A stretch of 64,000 nt of DNA, taken from NCBI GenBank assembly GCA_025201765.1, contig MU623341.1:62001-126000 (forward strand). The letters run 5' to 3'. Source of the DNA: Daldinia sp. FL1419. Its lineage: Eukaryota; Ascomycota; Sordariomycetes; Xylariales; Hypoxylaceae. Of the stretch, positions 58,311 to 64,000 are shown piece after piece; within the stretch, counting starts at the first letter, position 1; each line of letters opens with the position of its first letter. The notes beneath the pieces are model-generated. The model was given only the letters and a program-made list of their open reading frames with translations. It was not told the DNA's origin and did no database searches. A program made the translations under genes and the position numbers.

Positions 58311-59060
58311 CGTGGCAGAATTATTCATAGGAGGTAAGTACCATCGAGTTTATAAATGTGCTTTAGCACACTACCAAAAGAAGAAATGTAATATAGGTAT
58401 GAAGGAGGCGAACCTGGGGTCGTTACGTAGAAACACTCTATACGCGGGATGCGGGATGTACGCGGATGTTACGTGTAAATCGCGATAATTGAATCTAATC
58501 CTGATGGAGGATAGAATTACTTTTCCCCACTTCCAGTCTTATTAGTCACGTTGATAGCGCGCAGGCAGACACCAGGTCACCTGATCGAGGTGTGTCCATC
58601 ATCTAAGAGGTACCAGTTCAATCGAGCATTTGTACCAAGCTGAGCCACAGCTGTGCCCTTGCAGAACCGGTCCGCTTTTTTTCTTTTTTTTTTTCTTACT
58701 AACATCCACCACTGAAACAATATCTATCAAAATTTAAATCGAGCGCTCAAAGGCCTTATCACACAAAGCCTTTCAACTTCCAAGATCGAACACCCACCTA
58801 CGTACCTACCTACGTACCTAATACCTACGTACTAAACGATAGAGTCTAAGATTATATAATAAAAGAAAACCAATGCCCCCCAGGCACTCGTATGTCCTTA
58901 AAATATACCAATTGCATTATACACGTCATGACATATCAAACCTTGTTCCTATATTTCGTTTTGGCACGCTTCAGATGCCTAATCTCAGGCAAAAAGATAC
59001 GGATCTAAATCATCGAGCAAGAAGAAAGAAAAAAAAAGACTAAAAAATAATGCTTTGAAT
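58311..59060. other. RAD52 upstream region
   Basis: 750 bp between RAD52 and the tRNA-like unit. It holds a T-rich tract at 58676-58695 and a cluster of CCTACGTACCTA motifs at 58797-58831. No gene was seen. Confidence 0.5.
59042..59047 (-). terminator. Pol III terminator for the tRNA-like unit
   Basis: A run of six T on the minus strand, 13 bases beyond the 3' end of the tRNA-like sequence. Confidence 0.45.
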
Positions 59061-59203
59061 AGGCCCCGCCGAGGATTGAACTCAGGTCTCAGGAAATCTT
59101 GATAGTAATCAAAATCCTGCGTGCTGTTTCGTTGTTAGTGACCTAGCTCAGGCTAGAAGTGGATATTCAGAGGAGACATACCTAACCACTACACTACGCG
59201 GCC
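59061..59203 (-). tRNA. tRNA-like Pol III unit, possibly a degenerate intron-containing tRNA-Gln
   Basis: The minus strand begins GGCCGCGTAGTGTAGTGG and ends with a good T arm, CTGAG-TTCAATC-CTCGG, followed by CGGGGCC and T. The 7-base acceptor arms pair at six of seven positions (G5-G68 clash). TAGTGTAGTGG fits an A box and GTTCAATCC a B box. The segment CTCTGAA could be an anticodon loop for CUG (Gln). However, no clean anticodon stem forms with any simple intron, and the middle (about 90 bases) includes small hairpins (TTGAT-TACT-ATCAA). It could be a tRNA pseudogene, a tRNA with an unusual insertion, or a tRNA-derived SINE head. Confidence 0.42.
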
Positions 59204-59614
59204 GCGCTTTTGTCTTGTGATGCCAAGACATGCCAGTTGCTTGTTAGTTTTCCTTTTAGCTTCGTGGCCCGGAATCGGCAGAAAACTCCACCAACTTTTA
59301 AGATGTGTGTCTCTTTGAAGCCCTCACCCCTAAACGGTACTTGGCAGATATAATTTTACACGCGCCTTGTATAATCAGCTTCCTGGATCACGTTTTATTA
59401 ACATATTTTATTGGTATAAGAAAACTACCTAACATAGGTGACTTTACTGTTACATAGTATTCTGCCTCGACAGTTTCAACCCGCGACAGATATCTCATGC
59501 CAAACAGCGCATACACAAGGCCAGCTGGAAATCACCGTAACTAGCCACAATCTCTATCTAGCCTCTACTCGGGTGAAGCTGCCGTGGTATAACCCACGTG
59601 CGCTCAACTTCCAT
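59204..59614. other. Short intergenic region, no gene seen
   Basis: 411 bp between the tRNA-like unit and the 3' end of the coiled-coil gene. A plus-strand frame at 59438-59857 mostly overlaps that gene and is a shadow. Confidence 0.45.
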
Positions 59615-61390
59615 TCAATGGGGTTTTATATGCGCCGTAACCCACGATGGAATTTTGTCTGGTCGGCCTCCTGGGGTCGACGCGGCTGTTGGCGGGGGTG
59701 TCGGACTTACTGCTGGGTTCGGGAATCCAGCCCATGGGTCCGACCATGTGTTACGAGGCGACGGGGTCGGGGTCAACTCCGGAATTCCCTCCCATGGATT
59801 AGACCAGACGCTGCTACCATCGGGGTTTTTCCCTGGAGACCTTGGGTTCAGCGCTAGGGGTGCTGCTGGTGTGGCTGTTATCGCCGGAACCGGTGCACTC
59901 GTCCCGAAAGGGTTTGAGGTCACCGAAGGTGCTGACGTCGGGCCTACCCGTCGAGAAGCGTTTTCAAATGGATTAGCCCGCCCCCTTCTATTTACGTGGC
60001 TTTGAGTCGGGCCCCGAGGGTCCGCATTGATTCCGATACCGAACGGGTTCGTCAGAGGCATTGCCTTTTCCGAGATCGGTGGAAGAGAGAACACCTCTTT
60101 ATTCACTCCCCGTGGAACCACTGGATCCTGAGGCGGAGTCAGTCGGTTAATTATTGAATCATAAGGTGAGATCAATGTCGTGGGCGGTAGACCCGAAGGC
60201 TTGTCGACCGATACTGGGATCGTCTTTGGAAGTATGGGATCCAGAGGCTTATCCAGGATACTCTCGTCGAACTTGGGCCGCTTAGAATCCCGCTTGATTT
60301 CAAGCTCCCATTCCCCATGATTTCTTCTCTTCTTTCTCGCGTCCTCCATTGCCTTTCGATCTATGTCCCTGATCCGCTGGTTTTCCTTTCTCCGCTCCAT
60401 CATCGCCCTTTTCAAGTCTGCCTCTTGTTTAAACTGCCTTGCTTCAGCCTCCCTTCGCTCCCTCTTTTGTTTGACTCTGCGGGTTCGGTCTTCGTGTTGC
60501 TGTCTCATTCTTAGCCTCATTTGTTTCCGTTCGAGACTCTCCCTCGTGGGTTTGATCCCCGAGGGCTTTCCCGCATCTTCCCAATGGTTGTTGCGGTATT
60601 CATCCAGGTACCTAAAGAAACGATTTAGAATACCTCTACCGTCTATAGTTTTCCCTTCAGCGGTCGTGGAGTGAGTGATCGTCTCAGTGAGATCATTCAT
60701 GATTTCCTCGCGAATCGCATCAGTTGTTGCAAAAAAGGGGCCCGCGGGATTCACCCTATCGCTATCTTCTACCTCCACTTCAAGGCTTTTATTTCTGATT
60801 TCGGTTGATGGAACGCCGCGTCGATCAGAAATCTCCACCCACATCCTTAGTCTCTTCTGAGAGGCGTAAATATCCTTTTTCAGATCTTCATATTTCTCCA
60901 TCAAGTTTGAGAACGGTATTCCAAGAATCTCCCAGTCGGCTGTGGAGAGATTGCCCAAATATGAAATCTGAAGAGTCTGTCTCAGAGCGACTTTAGCAAG
61001 GGCTAGGGACGCCGCAGTTTTTTCGACGGCCCCCTCCAGGCTATCTAAAAAGCGATTACTAAAGGTGAACGAACCGTCTTGGAGCGCCAGCCCCCAGTCT
61101 TCGATTTCAAGGAGAGCCCATTTGAAGTTGTCCGCTTCTTTCGTCGCTTCTTTGACCTCGACCTGCTTTTTCGCCTTGTACTCTTCAAGAGCAACCTCTT
61201 CAATCTCGGCAAGTCTTAGGCGCGTAGATTTTGCCAAATTTTCAGTTACGAGAATTTCACCGTGCTTTCGTTTCTTCGAACCATCTAACGAAAGCTGCTC
61301 TATGTACTTGTAGTCCTCGCCCTCACCACTGTGGGCATCTGAGCTGAGCTCATCTTCTTCTAGTTGTCTGTGTTCCACGGACGCCGACAT
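59615..61390 (-). CDS. Uncharacterised coiled-coil protein with NPF and WxxPW motifs
   Basis: One exon. I chose the Met at 61390 (MSASVEHRQLEEDELSS), giving 591 residues; an upstream in-frame Met at 61459 would add 23 residues, giving 614. Residues about 20-280 are mixed, largely helical. Residues about 283-357 form a very charged Arg/Glu/Lys/Gln helix (RMRQQHEDRTRRVKQKRERR and onward), probably a single alpha-helix or coiled coil. The last third is Pro/Ser-rich and disordered. It holds three NPF tripeptides (TNPFGIG about 446, ANPFENA about 472, SNPFGTS about 492) and two near-repeats, WSNPWEG and WSDPWAG (about 530 and 552). NPF motifs usually bind EH domains in endocytosis. No family is recognised and no function is assigned. 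Confidence 0.8.
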   Translation of the reverse strand: MSASVEHRQLEEDELSSDAHSGEGEDYKYIEQLSLDGSKKRKHGEILVTENLAKSTRLRLAEIEEVALEEYKAKKQVEVKEATKEADNFKWALLEIEDWGLALQDGSFTFSNRFLDSLEGAVEKTAASLALAKVALRQTLQISYLGNLSTADWEILGIPFSNLMEKYEDLKKDIYASQKRLRMWVEISDRRGVPSTEIRNKSLEVEVEDSDRVNPAGPFFATTDAIREEIMNDLTETITHSTTAEGKTIDGRGILNRFFRYLDEYRNNHWEDAGKPSGIKPTRESLERKQMRLRMRQQHEDRTRRVKQKRERREAEARQFKQEADLKRAMMERRKENQRIRDIDRKAMEDARKKRRNHGEWELEIKRDSKRPKFDESILDKPLDPILPKTIPVSVDKPSGLPPTTLISPYDSIINRLTPPQDPVVPRGVNKEVFSLPPISEKAMPLTNPFGIGINADPRGPTQSHVNRRGRANPFENASRRVGPTSAPSVTSNPFGTSAPVPAITATPAAPLALNPRSPGKNPDGSSVWSNPWEGIPELTPTPSPRNTWSDPWAGFPNPAVSPTPPPTAASTPGGRPDKIPSWVTAHIKPH

Positions 61391-62867
61391 CCTTGTAAAT
61401 TTTTTCGGGTGGCAGACGACTGAATTATATGTTAATCGATTTAGGCAGAAAAGTGGCAAATGTTAATGATGATTATGATGGTGATTATGATGATTGTGTT
61501 GATTATGTTGATTATGTTGATGGTGTTGATAGTGTTGATAGATGCTATCGGGAAATTTGAAGCTGCTACGCGGCATCATTAAGTATACTTTTCAAATATT
61601 TTCCATAAAGAAGGTGGAATATAACGATAAAACTGTTTCTGACAGACGGGAAAACAAACGCAGTGTTTCTGGTCCAGTCCGCCAAATACGACATAGGAGA
61701 GGAGCTAATAAGACCACAGAGAAACATTTATATTCATATGTTTACCAACAATCTTGAACGTAGTAGCATCAGGGAGAATGTATATTTAGGACGCTATTTA
61801 TAAATCCTGACAGCTAGGCTGCCCCCCCTCTTTTCCTTTCTTCTTCTTTTTATATCAATCCAACCCAGAACGTATCTATTACGATATTTAAATATCGTAA
61901 GCACACTTACATTGAGAAAAAGCCTACGTACCTTGAGCGGTACTAATAGGGGTTCATCGAAACGGCATATTCATGAAAGCATAAAAGATATCAATTTTCC
62001 CAAGTCATTACGTTGATAATATTCAGTCATTTAGTATCAATATAAAATCATAGTATAGTGATCGTCAGAAAAATAATAGACAAGAATCCAGAACAAGTCA
62101 AAGAGATTAGTTGTAGCATGGACCCATCATTTCATTGCCATGTCCAGAAAAAGGCACCTCCTTTATTTTGGCCGGACGTAAAATCTAATTCTCGAACGTT
62201 TTTTCTAGTAAGATCAACCCTTTTCAGACCACAAGATTACACACAGTAGCACTCAAAACCTTGAATATCTCTTTCGCAAGGGGTTTCCAGTAACATTAGG
62301 GAGATCATCGAAGAAGTAGGAAATATTTACTTGCTACGATGCCTACCGTTGTCAGGTTTTTAACTTGTATTAGTTAACTACCTACATATGGAGCAAAGGA
62401 CTTGTTCTATATGTAGTCGCCCTTAACCATAATTGTAGATAGGTTCTTCGCGGAACGACGAAGTTGTTTCCTTGCTTCTTGGCCCGCCCCGTGACAGGAT
62501 GTAAGCCATCGCGGTCAGATTCTATTAATTGCTTTACCCAATTGAAATACGACGGCTGATCTTATCCCACTTAGGTATTAAGAATCTAGGGTTGCGCAGT
62601 TGCGCAGTTGTATGAAATCTTGCACCAAGTTAATGAACCTTTTCCAAGACCTGTCAAACTATGAGTAACTAGGTAAATAATCGCATAAGAGGTAGTGAGT
62701 GATGTAGAATTAATTTATATGATAATGATATAATAATGACTTGATTGACATTCCATCTTGGTAGTGTAAACTTTTTCATTTCTAATGGTGTGCAGTAAAA
62801 TATAAGGGCTTGTACTAATTAGTTTGACCAATCAGATGAAGTGAGACAGTTCTCACTTTTACTAAAA
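61391..62867. other. Intergenic region upstream of the coiled-coil gene
   Basis: About 1.4 kb with an imperfect GAT/GTT/TAT triplet repeat at 61465-61543 just before the gene. Small ORFs at 61542-61757 and 62058-62249 lack features. Rather AT-rich; no gene was seen. Confidence 0.45.
61465..61543. repeat. Imperfect TGATGATTATGTTG triplet repeat
   Basis: Runs of GAT, TAT, GTT and GGT triplets over about 80 bases, immediately upstream of the first Met of the coiled-coil frame, so probably in its promoter or leader. Confidence 0.7.
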
Positions 62868-62957
62868 GGGCGTGTAACTCAGTGGTAGAGTGCTCGCTTC
62901 GCATCTTCCGGTGTTAGAACTTGCGAGAAGTCCAGGGTTCAACTCCCTGCTCGTCCA
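62868..62957 (+). tRNA. tRNA-Ala (anticodon CGC) with an 18-nt intron
   Basis: Ninety bases. The acceptor arms GGGCGTG and CTCGTCC pair at six of seven positions with one G-T pair and one T-T clash, and the discriminator is A. The D stem is ACTC/GAGT, the anticodon stem CTCGC/GCGAG, and the T arm CAGGG-TTCAACT-CCCTG. The loop TTCGCA places CGC at 34-36. The intron (about 904-921 of the 62 kb block, i.e. 62904-62921) sits after position 37, the standard site for nuclear tRNA introns. A T6 run follows the gene. Confidence 0.88.
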
Positions 62958-62961
62958 ATAA

Positions 62962-62967
62962 TTTTTT
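62962..62967 (+). terminator. Pol III terminator of tRNA-Ala
   Basis: Six consecutive T, four bases after the tRNA 3' end. Confidence 0.8.
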
Positions 62968-64000
62968 GTTCTTTTATGTATAATCTTATTTCTTTTTTAT
63001 GAAAATTTCCCCCTTTCAATCCCAATGAGTCCACGGCATATGTACCTAGGTACTAACCTGTATGGAGTTTTTAGCAGTCCACTTCCAACAAGGCAGCAGG
63101 GATAACTTTATTTACGTTAGGTACGATTCCCCAAGCCCCTTCTTGCTTTATAGTATGGGAAGTTCAATAGTTAGTTATTTAAATCTACCTAAGTTGCGTG
63201 TGTACAGTCAGTCGATTACATTTAAATACTAACCAACCCTATTCTTGATATATCGAGTCGACCAATTAATAAATTCGCCATTCGATATCAATTCTTATTT
63301 GGTCAGTCCCCTTAACTGGGAACAGCCATATCTCACTTCCCTGCTCTCAACATGCCCGAGACATCCGATCTCTTGTCTTCAATTCTGTTGTTAGATTATA
63401 GTTTCATGCTAAGCGTTCTACTTCGGGTTCTACCAATTAAAAAGCCTTAGCGATTGTTATTATTATTACGAGTCCGGGAACCCGCTCCGGAAGCATCCTC
63501 CGCTACATCCGGACAAATATTGTTTGCATGAATATCCGTATATCATCTCCATATCATATATGGCATCATGTCCCTTCCGCATGATTGACATCAAAGCTAT
63601 TTCCAATTCAACTGGCCGTACGTGCGGGATTACGTGTAATTCTCTTGGCTTTACGACGTGTCAGTAACACGCTGATAAAAAGTTTACCAAACGAGCAAGT
63701 CCGCAGAGACACCCGGAGGGGATACATAGTTCATGTTTGTCAGCATTCTAGACCAAACACCCAGAAGAACTAACACCTTCAACATGAATAGCCACGTGGT
63801 TCTCATTCTTGGTATGGAATTCCTCGCCGGAAAACAAAGTTGTTTCAATACTTCTTAGACCACCTCGTGACATGGCCTGACCTCTAAAGATATTGACCCA
63901 GGCTACGGAGGTATTTAGTGGTATTTATTTTGCGACTGGTCAGTCAAAACAGTATTGACATCATAGTCATCTTAGCTGAATCAAATTGTATATTTTGCAT
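62968..64000. other. Intergenic sequence to the right edge
   Basis: About 1 kb, no supported gene. A TGTACCTAGGTACTA motif lies near 63039-63055. The 62-codon frame at 63585-63773 has no family features. Confidence 0.45.

Noticed and set aside
1..64000. CRISPR array, prophage, rRNA operon, telomere repeat, centromere
   Set aside because: No regularly spaced repeats, phage-like genes, rRNA motifs or TTAGGG arrays were seen; the organism is eukaryotic.

Overview
The window is a stretch of a filamentous ascomycete (Pezizomycotina) nuclear genome. Genes are single transcription units with short GT-AG introns (about 50-130 bp), often carrying a CTAAC-type branch site. Both strands are used, there are no operons, and several proteins have clear fungal orthologues (RAD52, HEM2, eIF3i, ISWI, Rsm18, Imp3, a But2-domain secreted protein). 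Protein style and intergenic TAGGTACCTA-type motifs suggest a Sordariomycete, possibly Xylariales; that placement is an inference.

Layout. 1-24 kb is mostly housekeeping: C1-tetrahydrofolate synthase (cut by the window start), eIF3i, the chromatin remodeller ISWI, a HAPSTR1-like protein, a membrane acyltransferase, two secreted peptidases in tandem (a DPP5-type S9 peptidase and an M28 aminopeptidase) and porphobilinogen synthase HEM2. From about 24.5 to 28.1 kb lies an extremely AT-rich island with no intact gene. Its ends form a degenerate 39-bp inverted repeat flanked by TAA, so it reads as a dead DNA transposon with a RIP-like mutation pattern that is strongly strand-asymmetric (C almost absent from the + strand). 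29-37.3 kb is an accessory block: MFS transporter, Tyr/Ser phosphatase, membrane-anchored amidohydrolase, SDR oxidoreductase. 39-48 kb is core again: a CIA84-like PPR protein, mitochondrial S18 and IMP3 in a divergent pair, and an ERCC6L2/Rad26-like SNF2 helicase. 49-56 kb holds a But2-domain secreted protein, a six-exon P450 and a Gtt1-like GST. 56-61.5 kb holds RAD52, a tRNA-like Pol III unit and an unrecognised coiled-coil protein with NPF motifs. An intron-containing tRNA-Ala(CGC) lies at 62.9 kb.

How the genes relate. RAD52 and the ERCC6L2-like helicase belong to DNA repair and ISWI to nucleosome spacing. S18 and IMP3 share a 404-bp promoter and link mitochondrial and cytosolic ribosome production. 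The two tandem peptidases would act together on extracellular peptides. The P450 and GST could serve detoxification, but 2 kb without a gene separates them and no cluster regulator is visible.

Exon joins were worked out by hand from splice signals, reading-frame continuity and family conservation. I found no described or undescribed defence system, CRISPR array or intact mobile element. The most unusual object is the AT-rich transposon relic.
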